A stretch of DNA of 64,000 bases from the NCBI GenBank assembly GCA_002284875.1, contig CP015604.1, positions 310,001-374,000 on the forward strand, in the 5' to 3' direction. The notes beneath the pieces are model-generated. The model ran no database searches and had not been told where the DNA came from. It saw nothing but the letters and a program-made list of their open reading frames with translations. Both the position numbers and the translations under genes were made by a program. This document shows, in pieces, positions 1 to 8,543 of this stretch (position 1 is the first letter of the stretch; the number at the start of each line of letters is the position of its first letter). This stretch comes from Actinobacteria bacterium IMCC26103 (GTDB lineage Bacteria > Actinomycetota > Actinomycetes > Nanopelagicales > Nanopelagicaceae).

Positions 1-481
1 CCAGGCCGTGATCTTTACAGATCTGATCAACTTGGGCGAGCATCTTAAAGAACTGGGTAACTTCATCGTTACTTAACTCTTCAGGATTTGCCCAATCCCA
101 TGTTTGTACTGGGCAAGAGACAAAGTGGGTTGCACCAATTTCTTGAAACTTCTTACTTGATTTCAGTGCCATATCAATCGTGGCTTTTTCTTGTGACTTA
201 TCGTGCAAGACAACTGGTGTGAAACCACCGATCATCGACATCTTAAATTCAGCTAATTGATCTTTTAGCTCTGCAGAATCATCAGAGAAGAAACCAGGTG
301 CGCCAAGTTCAGTTGCCGGCAGACCAAGACTTGTCATTTCAGATAAGACTCGCTTAGTTGGCAACATCGCACCCCAACCCGGTACTTCGCAGATTCCCCA
401 AGAGATAGGAGCGGATGCGATACGTTGCAAAAATGCGGTGGCCATTGGCTGATCATAACTTGCACGGTAAGGTCTGAACAT
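1..481 (-). CDS. Inosose dehydratase-like sugar isomerase/epimerase (partial, C-terminus cut off)
   Basis: About 160 N-terminal codons are visible; the frame is open to the window edge, so the C-terminal half lies outside. Near the N-terminus it carries APISWGICEVPGWG, followed by a conserved GLPATELGAPGFF stretch, as in IolE-type myo-inosose dehydratases and related xylose-isomerase-like TIM barrels. In IolE this family dehydrates 2-keto-myo-inositol, but relatives act on other keto-sugars. Two in-frame starts are possible: ATG at 481, which shares the palindromic CATG with the divergent gene's start, and ATG at 445 (MATAF). The second would leave room for a promoter and fits the family N-terminus better. 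Substrate is not determinable from the fragment. Confidence 0.7.
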   Translation of the reverse strand, partial: MFRPYRASYDQPMATAFLQRIASAPISWGICEVPGWGAMLPTKRVLSEMTSLGLPATELGAPGFFSDDSAELKDQLAEFKMSMIGGFTPVVLHDKSQEKATIDMALKSSKKFQEIGATHFVSCPVQTWDWANPEELSNDEVTQFFKMLAQVDQICKDHGL

Positions 482-1343
482 GACTATGGATATAGGCGGA
501 TCCTTCCGCCACGAATTAACTGGCAGTTTCTCGCAAGGATCTGACTCAAATCCGACCGTTGCAATGGTGGAGGCCTCTTTTAAGGCCAATAACCTGCACT
601 ATCGCTACGTCAATTGTGAAGTTAACCCAGACCAGTTGGAAGCAGCCGTTGCGGGCGCAAAAGCCATGAATTGGAAGGGTTTTAACTGCTCCATCCCTCA
701 CAAGGTAGAAGTAATTAAATATTTGGATGGTCTAGGGGAATCAGCGGCTCTAATCGGCGCCGTAAATTGCGCAGTCAATCGCGATGGCAAATTAATCGGT
801 GAAAATACCGACGGCAAAGGATTTTTAAAATCTTTTCTAGAGTTAACTCCGGCAAAGGATAAGACAATTGTTCTACTCGGCGCCGGCGGTGCTGCACGCG
901 CCATCGCAGTAGAATTAGCGCTAGCTGGTGCTACAAAGTTCTATGTCGTAAATCGCTCACGCGCTCGCGGGGAAGAGTTAACTGCGTTGCTTAACGAGAA
1001 GACTTCCGCATCAGCCGAATTCGTGGTATGGAATAAGACATATGAAATTCCGCAAGATGCCGAAGTTGTAATTAACTCAACTTCCATGGGAATGGTTAAT
1101 ACAGAAGGAAAACAAGATATTAACTTTGACTCAATTCGCCCCGGAATGTTGGCAGCCGATGTAATCGTAAATCCGCCACAAACTTACTTCTTAACTGAAG
1201 CTGGCAAGCGTGGCGCGACGACCTTACAAGGTTTAGGGATGGTTGTTAACCAAGCAGTTATCGGGATTAAGTATTGGACTGGCGCAGAAGTAGACGCTAA
1301 AGATCTAAATGACGAGCTATTGCGCGTTTTAGGACTTGCTTAA
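480..1343 (+). CDS. Shikimate dehydrogenase-family protein (AroE-like paralog)
   Basis: 287 aa, close to the usual AroE length. The Rossmann part is canonical: VLLGAGGAARA, then VVNRSRAR, and the late VINSTSMGM and LQGLGMVVNQA motifs. The catalytic Lys (NCSIPHK) and the NTDG motif with the catalytic Asp are present. The N-terminal substrate loop, normally a SHSLSP-type serine motif that grips the shikimate carboxylate, reads TGSFSQGSDSNPT instead. This suggests a quinate/shikimate-family dehydrogenase with a different substrate, which fits its position between sugar-acid genes. NAD(P)-dependent oxidation of a cyclic or polyol substrate is inference. Start at ATG 480, or ATG 486 six bases later. 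The last codons overlap the convergent GMC gene by 4 nt. Confidence 0.8.
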   Translation: MTMDIGGSFRHELTGSFSQGSDSNPTVAMVEASFKANNLHYRYVNCEVNPDQLEAAVAGAKAMNWKGFNCSIPHKVEVIKYLDGLGESAALIGAVNCAVNRDGKLIGENTDGKGFLKSFLELTPAKDKTIVLLGAGGAARAIAVELALAGATKFYVVNRSRARGEELTALLNEKTSASAEFVVWNKTYEIPQDAEVVINSTSMGMVNTEGKQDINFDSIRPGMLAADVIVNPPQTYFLTEAGKRGATTLQGLGMVVNQAVIGIKYWTGAEVDAKDLNDELLRVLGLA

Positions 1344-2833
1344 ACTTTAGCTAGATCAGATTCGGCAACTACGCGCAGCGCCTGTGCTGCAATAGTTAGC
1401 GCTGGGTTCATCGCCGCAGATGATGGGAAGAATCCACCATCAATTAAGTAAAGATTGTGATGATCGTGGCTGCGACAGTAGCCATCTACGACGCTGGTGC
1501 GCGGATCCTTACCTGCCACAGTTGTGCCGCATTGGTGCGAGTTCATTGAGATATCAAAAGGTTGTCTAAAGGTTGCTTGATAGCCGGCTTTGCGTAGAAC
1601 TTTCTTAGCCCGGCGCAGTAGCTCCATATGAGTCTTCATTCCTACAGCGTTTCGGGCCAGCTTAATAGCCCCATTTTCAGCGATAGTTACGCGGTTTTCT
1701 GGGTGGGGCAGATCTTCGCTCATAACCACAAATTCGACGCTGTGATCTGAAATCAAGTTAAGCAATGGCAGCGGCACTAACTTGGCAAATGATTTCATCA
1801 TGATGCCTTGTACTTTGCCGATTAACTGAACTGCGCCAAGTGGATAACCCTTGCCACCATCTAAGTACCAGTCCGTAAATGAGAGCGTCTTCTGAAAAGT
1901 CACATCGTTCTTACGGCGCATATCAACGGCTGCAATATGGCTGTTGTTATGCATCATAAAGTTACGGCCAACTTGATCAGATGAATTGGCAACTCCTGAT
2001 CGCAGCAATAGCGCAGCAGTATTTACAGAACCTGCTGAAATAACAAATTTCTTTCCATAAATCTCTAACTGCTCGCCGTTGCGTGTCGCCTCTAAATGGC
2101 TTACCGATTTTCCATCGCTAGTTAGGACAATTCGATTTACCTGCACAGATGTCATAAGGGTCACGTGACCGGTCGTGATCGCAGGGTTTAAAGCATTAAC
2201 TTCAGCATCGCTTTTTGCATCAATTTTACAAACAAAGCCGTCGCAAGTTTTGCAGCGAATACATTTTCCACCTGGCCCTAAATCAATTCCCATGGAATTT
2301 GAATGCGGCTTAACACCGGCTTTGCTTAATCTTTTTCCAAGTTCTTCAACATATGGCTCGTGCTTCATTGCAGGATATGGAAATGGCTTCGTGCGATCGT
2401 TGCCGTAAATGTTTTGAGCATCGCCGTGTACTCGGTATAGCTCTTCAGCTTTGTAGTAATAAGGATCTAAATCATCATAGGTAAATGGCCAAGCCGGTGA
2501 GATACCTTCTTGATGCCTGATTACTCCAAAGTCATATCGGCTAAAGCGGGGCAGCGATGCGCCGTAGACCTTGCTATTTCCGCCGACGAAGTAATGAACG
2601 CCTGGAACAAACTCTCTATCTTTCTCATCCAGCCATTTCTCATTGGGCTTGTAGCGAGTCTTCATAAAGATTTCAGAAGGCGACCAATTCTCGGGCTCAC
2701 GCGGCATTCGCTCGCCACGCTCTAAAACAAGTGTTTTAACGCCCTTTTGCGCAAGTGCATAGGCAGTTGTAGCACCACCTATCCCAGAACCAACAATGAC
2801 CACATCCGATTCAATACGAACCGAAGTGGCCAT
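1340..2833 (-). CDS. GMC-family FAD-dependent oxidoreductase
   Basis: 497 aa. An N-terminal FAD-binding motif VGSGIGGATTAYALA (residues about 13-27) is followed by an ERG segment. The C-terminal GMC_oxred_C pattern includes NSHQCGTT and the closing DGGFFPSSAAMNPALTIAA block. A Cys-rich stretch around residues 190-206, CIRCKTCDGFVC, sits in the substrate domain and is typical of one bacterial GMC subgroup. These enzymes oxidise alcohol groups of sugars, cyclitols or related alcohols; the natural substrate here is unknown. No signal peptide is visible, so it is probably cytoplasmic. It lies 23 nt after the permease/ATPase operon on the same strand, suggesting that it acts on the transported carbohydrate. 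Confidence 0.82.
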   Translation of the reverse strand: MATSVRIESDVVIVGSGIGGATTAYALAQKGVKTLVLERGERMPREPENWSPSEIFMKTRYKPNEKWLDEKDREFVPGVHYFVGGNSKVYGASLPRFSRYDFGVIRHQEGISPAWPFTYDDLDPYYYKAEELYRVHGDAQNIYGNDRTKPFPYPAMKHEPYVEELGKRLSKAGVKPHSNSMGIDLGPGGKCIRCKTCDGFVCKIDAKSDAEVNALNPAITTGHVTLMTSVQVNRIVLTSDGKSVSHLEATRNGEQLEIYGKKFVISAGSVNTAALLLRSGVANSSDQVGRNFMMHNNSHIAAVDMRRKNDVTFQKTLSFTDWYLDGGKGYPLGAVQLIGKVQGIMMKSFAKLVPLPLLNLISDHSVEFVVMSEDLPHPENRVTIAENGAIKLARNAVGMKTHMELLRRAKKVLRKAGYQATFRQPFDISMNSHQCGTTVAGKDPRTSVVDGYCRSHDHHNLYLIDGGFFPSSAAMNPALTIAAQALRVVAESDLAKV

Positions 2834-2856
2834 TGTTTTACTTCTATTTTTAGAGA

Positions 2857-3651
2857 TTAGCGAACTGGCTTAAGTGCTTGGTCTTTCATATCGACTGTCA
2901 TAGCACCCGTCATGATTGCAACCACATCGTTCATGCTGTGTGTCTTTGGAGTTACAACTGCAGCGCGCTTTCCGAGGCGTTGTACCTGGATGCGATCTGC
3001 AACTTCAAAGACCTGGGGCATATTGTGTGAAATCAAGATAACTGGCATACCGCGATCGCGAAGTGATTCAATCAACTTTAGTACCTGACGTGATTCACGA
3101 ACACCAAGGGCTGCAGTTGGCTCATCCAGAATAATCAACTTCTGACCGAAAGCAGCGGCGCGTGCAACAGCAACTGCTTGGCGCTGTCCACCAGATAATG
3201 TTTCAACTGCCTGTGAGATATTTTGGATTGTTCCGATACCAAGGGCAGAGATATGTTCCTTCGCACCTTTACGCATTCCAGAGCCATCTAGCATGCGCAA
3301 GACAGATCCAAGTGGGCCTTTCTTACGAATCTCGCGACCGAGGTAAAGGTTTGAGGCGATATCAAGTGCTGGGGCAACAGCGAGTGTCTGGTACACAGTT
3401 TCAATACCGGCATGGCGGCCATCTTGCGGACGCTTAAATGACACTTGTGCACCATCGAGAATGATCTGACCTTCATCAGGAATTTCAGCCCCTGACAGAC
3501 ATTTAATTAGAGTTGATTTACCAGCTCCGTTATCGCCGACTACTGCGAGAACTTCGCCAGGAAATAGCTCGAGATCTGCGCCATCTAGCGCGACAACGCG
3601 ACCGTAGTTCTTGGTTACTCCAACTGCTTGCAGGATAGGGGCTTTACTCAT
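2857..3651 (-). CDS. Sugar ABC transporter ATP-binding protein (single domain, RbsA/FrcA-like)
   Basis: Walker A (GDNGAGKST), the signature motif (LSGGQRQ) and Walker B (LIILDEPTAAL) are all present, followed by the switch His in ISHNM. With about 264 aa it is a single nucleotide-binding domain, unlike the roughly 500-aa duplicated RbsA/XylG proteins. It matches the FrcA-type ATPases of fructose/ribose-family importers, which work as homodimers. The start is set at ATG 3651 (MSKAP), which overlaps the permease stop as ATGA and indicates translational coupling; a longer reading from 3672 would add seven unlikely residues. It would energise uptake of the carbohydrate captured by the lipoprotein at 4846-5913. 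Confidence 0.9.
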   Translation of the reverse strand: MSKAPILQAVGVTKNYGRVVALDGADLELFPGEVLAVVGDNGAGKSTLIKCLSGAEIPDEGQIILDGAQVSFKRPQDGRHAGIETVYQTLAVAPALDIASNLYLGREIRKKGPLGSVLRMLDGSGMRKGAKEHISALGIGTIQNISQAVETLSGGQRQAVAVARAAAFGQKLIILDEPTAALGVRESRQVLKLIESLRDRGMPVILISHNMPQVFEVADRIQVQRLGKRAAVVTPKTHSMNDVVAIMTGAMTVDMKDQALKPVR

Positions 3652-4691
3652 TTGCGTGCCTTTCTGATCCACTGGTCAACTGAGACCGCGAAGATAATTA
3701 GAAGTCCGATTGCAAGGAGCTGGTAGTAAAGATCTACTCCAGCAAGAGTTAGGCCGTTACGGAAAACACCCACGATGATCGCTCCGATTAGTGAACCGAA
3801 GATTGTGCCGCGACCACCGAAGAGTGAGGTACCGCCGATAACCACCGCAGTGATGGAATCTAAGTTCAGGTCGCTGCCAGTATTCGGGCTGGCCACGGTC
3901 ACGCGTCCGATCACGATCCAAGCAGAGAGTGCGAAGATCAAACCTGCAACCATGTAAACACCCATTAATACTCGGTTAACTGAGATACCTGCAAGACGGG
4001 CAGCGTCGATATCATCGCCAACTGCGTAAACGTGGCGGCCCCAACCGGTGTAGCGAAGTACGAACGCCAAAAATGAGTACATCGCAATCACGAATACGAC
4101 ACCTGTTGTAATTCGGAAAGGTCCGATATTTACATAGTGGCCAAGAGTTAAGAGGAATGGATCCATCTCAATTGATGGAACAGTTCCCTTTGTTAGCGTA
4201 AGGGTTAGCGCGAGGAATACGTTATAAGTTCCCAAGGTAACGATAAATGGTGGCAACTTAATTTTTGTAACCAAGAAGCCGTTAATTGCCCCGCCGAGCA
4301 TTCCAACTGCGAGCCCAATTGGGAAGGCTAGCCAGATTGACCAGCCAGCAGGGTGGCCTTCACCTGGAGTTCCTTGAACCAACTTCGCCATAGTCATAGA
4401 TGCAAAGACTGCAATTGCCCCGCATGAAAGATCGATACCGGCAGTCAGAATAATGAGAGTTTGTCCGGCGGCTACAGCACCAACAATTGCAACTTGCTGC
4501 AAGATAAGTGAAAAGTTAGATGGTGTTAAGAAGTTTTCATTGAAAAAGCTAAAGGTGATTGAGGCAAAGAGAAGTACGAAGGCTGAGCTAAGCCATGGGT
4601 ATTTATGGAGAGTCGCCTGGATTTTCTGGCTTAGTGATGCGCGATCTTGAAACTCCGCCGCTGCATCGTATGTGGCCGTATCTTGACTCAC
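3648..4691 (-). CDS. Sugar ABC transporter permease (RbsC/FrcC-like)
   Basis: 347 aa, highly hydrophobic, with roughly nine or ten membrane segments. It has family hallmarks such as LTAGIDLSCGAI near residue 82 and the late VVIGGTSLFGGRGTIFGSLIGA coupling region of branched-chain/ribose-type permeases (BPD_transp_2). A cytoplasmic N-terminal tail of about 35 residues is present. It forms the membrane channel with the single-domain ATPase downstream. It follows the binding-protein gene, separated by a strong hairpin at 4770-4814 that probably lowers permease expression relative to the binding protein. The transported sugar cannot be read from the permease itself. Confidence 0.92.
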   Translation of the reverse strand: MSQDTATYDAAAEFQDRASLSQKIQATLHKYPWLSSAFVLLFASITFSFFNENFLTPSNFSLILQQVAIVGAVAAGQTLIILTAGIDLSCGAIAVFASMTMAKLVQGTPGEGHPAGWSIWLAFPIGLAVGMLGGAINGFLVTKIKLPPFIVTLGTYNVFLALTLTLTKGTVPSIEMDPFLLTLGHYVNIGPFRITTGVVFVIAMYSFLAFVLRYTGWGRHVYAVGDDIDAARLAGISVNRVLMGVYMVAGLIFALSAWIVIGRVTVASPNTGSDLNLDSITAVVIGGTSLFGGRGTIFGSLIGAIIVGVFRNGLTLAGVDLYYQLLAIGLLIIFAVSVDQWIRKARK

Positions 4692-4769
4692 TTGTGGTCC
4701 TTTCGAAACTTTATTGGAATTCTAACTTACTTTAATTGTAGATTAAATAACATCACTACTTTGGTGATT

Positions 4770-4837
4770 GTGTTAAAGAGGGCGACTGCCGAAGCAGCCG
4801 CCCTCTTTAAACACTCTTCTTTAGTTATTTACTAAAG
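4770..4837 (-). promoter_or_regulatory. Intercistronic hairpins between binding protein and permease genes
   Basis: On the transcribed (minus) strand a near-perfect stem of about 20 bp (4770-4814) closes on a C-UUCG-G tetraloop: GGCTGC-TTCG-GCAGTC inside AAAGAGGGC/GCCCTCTTT. No U-tract follows directly, so full termination is not required. A second, shorter stem lies just upstream at 4819-4837 (ACTAAAG mirror pair around TATTT). Such structures between a binding-protein gene and its permease commonly stabilise the upstream mRNA after 3' trimming or cause partial termination, giving an excess of binding protein. Which mechanism applies here is inference. Confidence 0.75.
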
Positions 4838-4845
4838 AGCTGGGA

Positions 4846-5913
4846 TTAACCCCAAGCGTTTGCTAGACCGTATTCAGTTGTCTCTGATGGGACACCCTCT
4901 TGTGGGTCATCAGTGATCAACTTGACACCTGTGTTGAAGAAGTCAAGGCCCTCTGAATTAGATGGCTTTGTACCATTCTTCACGATGTCGTAGATAGCTT
5001 GAACACCAAGGTCAGCCATCAATAGTGGGTACTGCTGTGAAGTCGCGTTGATGCAACCTGACTTAACAGCGCCGATACCGGCTCCACCACCGTCAACAGA
5101 AACCATTGCATCGATCTTGACGCCTGCAGCCTTAGCAGCAGCACAAGCTCCGATAGCAGTTGGTTCGTTGATTGTGTAAACAACGTTGATCTTCTTGTTC
5201 TTAGCAAGAAGCTTCTCGAGACCGGTTCGTCCACCGTCTTCGTTAGCTCCAGTTGCTACGTTTCCAACGATCTCGTAGTCGCCACCTGAGTACTTGCCAG
5301 TCTTGGCTTCGTCTCCCATGACCTTAGGATCCTTAACATCGATTCCCATACCATCTAGGAAGCCGTTGTCGCGGCAGTAGTCAACAGACACAATACGATC
5401 ATCGAAGATGTCGAGAAGTGCGATTGTTGCTTTCTTGCCAGCAAGCTTCTTAGCTGTCCACTGACCGATTAGACGACCAGCTTCGCAGTTATCTGTTGCG
5501 AATGTGATGTCAACAATGTCGGCAGGATCTGGTGGTGTATCTAGGGCAATTACGAATAGACCTGCATCGCGGGCCTTAGTGATTGCTGCGTTAACTTCTG
5601 TTGATACTGGAACAATCAAAATACCAGCGTGCTTTGCAGATACAGCGTTTTCGATCGCTGCGATCTGACCTGCGTAATCTGATTCATCCTTACCAGATGA
5701 AACAGTTAGCTCTACGCCAAGTGACTCTGCCTTAGCAGTAGCACCCTTGATCATTGCAACGAAGAATGGGTTTGACTGATCTTTGGTAATTAGTGAAACA
5801 GCAACTTTGTCGCCGCTTCCACTATCGCTCTTTGAACATGCAGAGAGCACAAGCATTGACGCTGCGGCTACAGCAACAATTGCTGCAGTGCGGCGTGAGA
5901 AAAGCTTTGCCAT
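4846..5913 (-). CDS. Sugar-binding lipoprotein of ABC importer (ribose-type periplasmic binding protein)
   Basis: 355 aa. The N-terminus is a lipoprotein signal: basic MAKLFSRR, a hydrophobic core and lipobox LSAC, giving a lipid-anchored Cys near residue 26. The mature part starts with VAVSLITKDQSNPFFVAMIKG, the characteristic first strand of Peripla_BP_4 (PF13407) proteins that bind ribose, fructose, inositol, apiose and related sugars. A strong ribosome-binding site (AGGAGGAAAT) lies upstream of the ATG. It is the first gene of the importer operon. Ligand identity is unknown. The adjacent D-apionate-like enzymes make apiose or another branched or furanose sugar a reasonable candidate. Confidence 0.92.
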   Translation of the reverse strand: MAKLFSRRTAAIVAVAAASMLVLSACSKSDSGSGDKVAVSLITKDQSNPFFVAMIKGATAKAESLGVELTVSSGKDESDYAGQIAAIENAVSAKHAGILIVPVSTEVNAAITKARDAGLFVIALDTPPDPADIVDITFATDNCEAGRLIGQWTAKKLAGKKATIALLDIFDDRIVSVDYCRDNGFLDGMGIDVKDPKVMGDEAKTGKYSGGDYEIVGNVATGANEDGGRTGLEKLLAKNKKINVVYTINEPTAIGACAAAKAAGVKIDAMVSVDGGGAGIGAVKSGCINATSQQYPLLMADLGVQAIYDIVKNGTKPSNSEGLDFFNTGVKLITDDPQEGVPSETTEYGLANAWG

Positions 5914-6048
5914 ATGTATTTCCTCCTATAGGTGGGTCAATCGCTGCCGATACTACATAGGGACGACCCTCAATAAAAGGGTTTTTAGGCGAAAATTGGA
6001 TCGTTACCCAACCGTTACTCGGTGCAGAAAGAGCGTTATTTTGCGGCT
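5914..6048. promoter_or_regulatory. Leader region of the ABC importer operon
   Basis: This 135-bp gap separates the stop of the ApnL-like gene (higher coordinates, same strand) from the start of the binding-protein gene. It carries that gene's Shine-Dalgarno sequence (AGGAGG, about 5922-5927) and must contain its promoter. A short GC-flanked stem ACCCT-N-AGGGT (about 5969-5988) lies in the middle and could end the upstream transcript. No clear operator could be assigned by eye. Confidence 0.4.
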
Positions 6049-7830
6049 TTAGCCCCGTATCAGGGCGATCTCAAAGGGGGCCAGGGTCAATGGGAAATCG
6101 GCCGAAATGGGAGTTGTCTCAGCATATGACCACCAGTCCATGATTTGGCTGGCGCGGTCACATTCATCGCCGCGCAAACTCTGAATGGATTTATAGCCGG
6201 CCAAGACCTTGGCGGTGATTTCAAGGGACCAAGGGCGGAGGGAAGCCACAAGAATTCTTTTCGTCTCTCTATTTTCAAATGCTACCCACGAATTATCAAG
6301 TGAAGTCGCAATTGTTATTTGATGGGAGTGATGTGCGCCAAGGGCCGAAAGCGCATGAAATGTTGGAGAAAACTTTGTAGCACCGTTTTGCGAATAAATA
6401 ACTCCGGATTGACCAAATAGTTCGTGCCAACTTCCAGAGAATGCACCGGCGCTCGCAAGCGCAAAGATGGAACCAAGTGTCCAAGCTGCGCCTTCTATAG
6501 TTCTAATACGAGATGCCGCATCTAAATTTGCAAAATTAATTCGCTCATCTCGCGAATGCCCAGTCTCAGGATTCCCACGAGTTGAAAAGGTAATCGGTGA
6601 GATAAAAACCTGTGGAGCTAAATACTTTTGTGCAAACTCAATTGACTCACGCTGGGTGTATAAAGTTTTAAAGATAGTTTCGGTATCTGCCGAATGCACC
6701 GTTGGCACCATCGAATATGAAACCGAGCTTCCAAATTCATATTTATTGCGGTGTAGATCAACTAGGTAAGCATCACTTCCTGGAATGAAAGAGCTAAGCG
6801 ATTCATTCTTTGGTAGGTCAGTTGCTTCAACAATTTCGCGGCCTTCGCGCTGAATTAATATCCGCGAACCGGCAGGAACTCTTTGGCTTAACTTTGTAAC
6901 TTCAGCTTGCAATGCAGCGCCGCCTTTAGATGAGAGCAGAGCCGCCTCCAAGATAAGCCCGCTAGATGAAGTAGTCGCAATCTTCTGGGCGGTAAGTGAC
7001 TCCTCATTTACTCGCAAATGATCGATATCGAGTAAAACCATTGCTTTTTCCAGGTCATCGGGGGATAACAAAGGCTCGGTATTAAATTGCAGACCGATAC
7101 TTGGCAGAGCTTCAATCTCGCGCACCACGATCTTTGCTGGGTCTGTAGCAGCACCACTTGGCGCGCCAACTTCAAATTTAATACTTTGCTTCCAGATGCT
7201 GCCCGCACTTGTTACAAATGGACGCGGTTCGCTTAACGACCCGCTATAGATTTTATAAGTGTTATCAGTCCAGTTACGTTGATCTTCCGCTTCTAGAACT
7301 TTTCCAGTTGAAGTTGCCTTAATAAAGCGTTGGTCGGGTGCCACAAAGTGCATCTCATTTGCTGCAGGAAATAAACCTTGGGTGACTCCATCTATTACGC
7401 GCTGCGGTGAAATATCTTGCAGAAGCTTATAAGTATTTCCAGAAGAGTTAACTGTTGATCCCATCCAGTCGCCGCTATGGAGACATAGACAAATTCCCCA
7501 ACGATTAACTGAATATTCGGCTAAACCTTTTAATTGATAGTCAACTGAAAAAGTATTATCTGTTGTGAGTGTAATTATGGTTTGTGCCTCTAGCGCACCA
7601 ACAAAAGTATCTGAAATCGTAACTATGCAATCCGCGCCATTTATTTTTACATCTTCTGTGTGGCTATCCGCAACAAGAGTTGACCAATCCCACGGTCTAA
7701 TCGCGGTGTAGAGCAGATCAATTAGCTGGGTACCTTTATAAGTGATGTTTCGCGCTGCAGCTTCTGCTAAGTCTAAAGTGAAATCTCCATGTTCTACCCG
7801 CGATGTATCGGGCCAGTGATTTGTACTCAC
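6049..7830 (-). CDS. D-apionate lactonase-like protein (ApnL family, putative)
   Basis: 593 aa with no signal peptide or membrane segment. The recognisable block is around residues 180-205, EAEDQRNWTDNTYKIYSG, followed by PRPF. I associate this pattern with D-apionolactonase (ApnL) of D-apiose catabolism, which opens D-apionolactone to D-apionate. A preceding WGICLCLHSGDWMG and a C-terminal all-beta part are also visible. It is the last gene of an operon with SDR, TIM-barrel and ApnO-like genes (4-nt ATGA overlap with the SDR gene) and next to a sugar importer, which supports sugar-lactone hydrolysis. Exact substrate is uncertain; assignment is from memory of family motifs, not a search. Confidence 0.55.
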   Translation of the reverse strand: MSTNHWPDTSRVEHGDFTLDLAEAAARNITYKGTQLIDLLYTAIRPWDWSTLVADSHTEDVKINGADCIVTISDTFVGALEAQTIITLTTDNTFSVDYQLKGLAEYSVNRWGICLCLHSGDWMGSTVNSSGNTYKLLQDISPQRVIDGVTQGLFPAANEMHFVAPDQRFIKATSTGKVLEAEDQRNWTDNTYKIYSGSLSEPRPFVTSAGSIWKQSIKFEVGAPSGAATDPAKIVVREIEALPSIGLQFNTEPLLSPDDLEKAMVLLDIDHLRVNEESLTAQKIATTSSSGLILEAALLSSKGGAALQAEVTKLSQRVPAGSRILIQREGREIVEATDLPKNESLSSFIPGSDAYLVDLHRNKYEFGSSVSYSMVPTVHSADTETIFKTLYTQRESIEFAQKYLAPQVFISPITFSTRGNPETGHSRDERINFANLDAASRIRTIEGAAWTLGSIFALASAGAFSGSWHELFGQSGVIYSQNGATKFSPTFHALSALGAHHSHQITIATSLDNSWVAFENRETKRILVASLRPWSLEITAKVLAGYKSIQSLRGDECDRASQIMDWWSYAETTPISADFPLTLAPFEIALIRG

Positions 7831-8543
7831 CGCGCAGTCATTCCGCCATCGACTGCGTAAGAAGCGCCAGTTGCAAATGATGAATCAGTCGATACCAACC
7901 AATTAACTATTCCGATCAAATCACGCGGATCTCCCATACGACCAAGTGGTGTGCGGCGAATTAAATCTGGACCTTTTTCAGGATCATCCCAAATCTTCTT
8001 AATAAGAGGTGTTGACATAGTTCCGGGAACAACCACGTTAGAGCGCACACCATCTTCTTTATAATCGGCGGCGATTATGCGAGATAGGCCCATCATCCCT
8101 GCCTTGGATGCTCCGTATGCGGTGTAGCCAGCGCCTTCCATAGTTATCCCAGTAGGCGAGCCGATTAGAACAACTGAGCCGCGGCCGGATTTAACTAAAA
8201 ATGGCATCGCGTATTTAACAGATAGAAATGCGCCAGTGAGATTGATATCAATCGTGCGCCGCCACGTATCTAATGTGACCTCGCCAATTTTCGAATCACT
8301 GCCGACTAATTGCACACCAGCTGCAACGATTATGGCATCTAGCTTTTCGATCTTTTTAAAAGCTTCCTTGACCGAATTTTCATCGCTTAAATCAACGCTA
8401 ATAAATTTAAAGCTTTCATCTGCAGGTTTAACAAAATCTAGGTTGTAGACCGTTGCCCCATCTTCTAGCAAGCCTGTTGCTAAAGCAGAACCAATCCCAC
8501 CAGAACCGCCGGTAATAGCAACGTGATATCCGCTTAGCTTCAT
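7827..8543 (-). CDS. Short-chain dehydrogenase/reductase (SDR)
   Basis: 238 aa, classical SDR length. It has the NAD(P)-binding motif TGGSGGIG near residue 11, the catalytic YTAYGASKAG (Tyr-x3-Lys) near residue 150 with upstream Ser in VLIGSPTG, and the C-terminal SFATGASYAVDGGM typical of the family. An Asp after the second strand (YNLDF) favours NAD over NADP. It overlaps both neighbours by 4 nt, so it is translated as part of the operon. It probably oxidises or reduces a hydroxyl of the carbohydrate acid or sugar handled here; the specific reaction cannot be read from sequence. Confidence 0.88.
   Translation of the reverse strand: MKLSGYHVAITGGSGGIGSALATGLLEDGATVYNLDFVKPADESFKFISVDLSDENSVKEAFKKIEKLDAIIVAAGVQLVGSDSKIGEVTLDTWRRTIDINLTGAFLSVKYAMPFLVKSGRGSVVLIGSPTGITMEGAGYTAYGASKAGMMGLSRIIAADYKEDGVRSNVVVPGTMSTPLIKKIWDDPEKGPDLIRRTPLGRMGDPRDLIGIVNWLVSTDSSFATGASYAVDGGMTAR

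Noticed and set aside
4647-4835. Plus-strand ORF across the intercistronic hairpin
   Set aside because: It runs antisense through the permease start and the hairpin arms, and has no ribosome site or domain.
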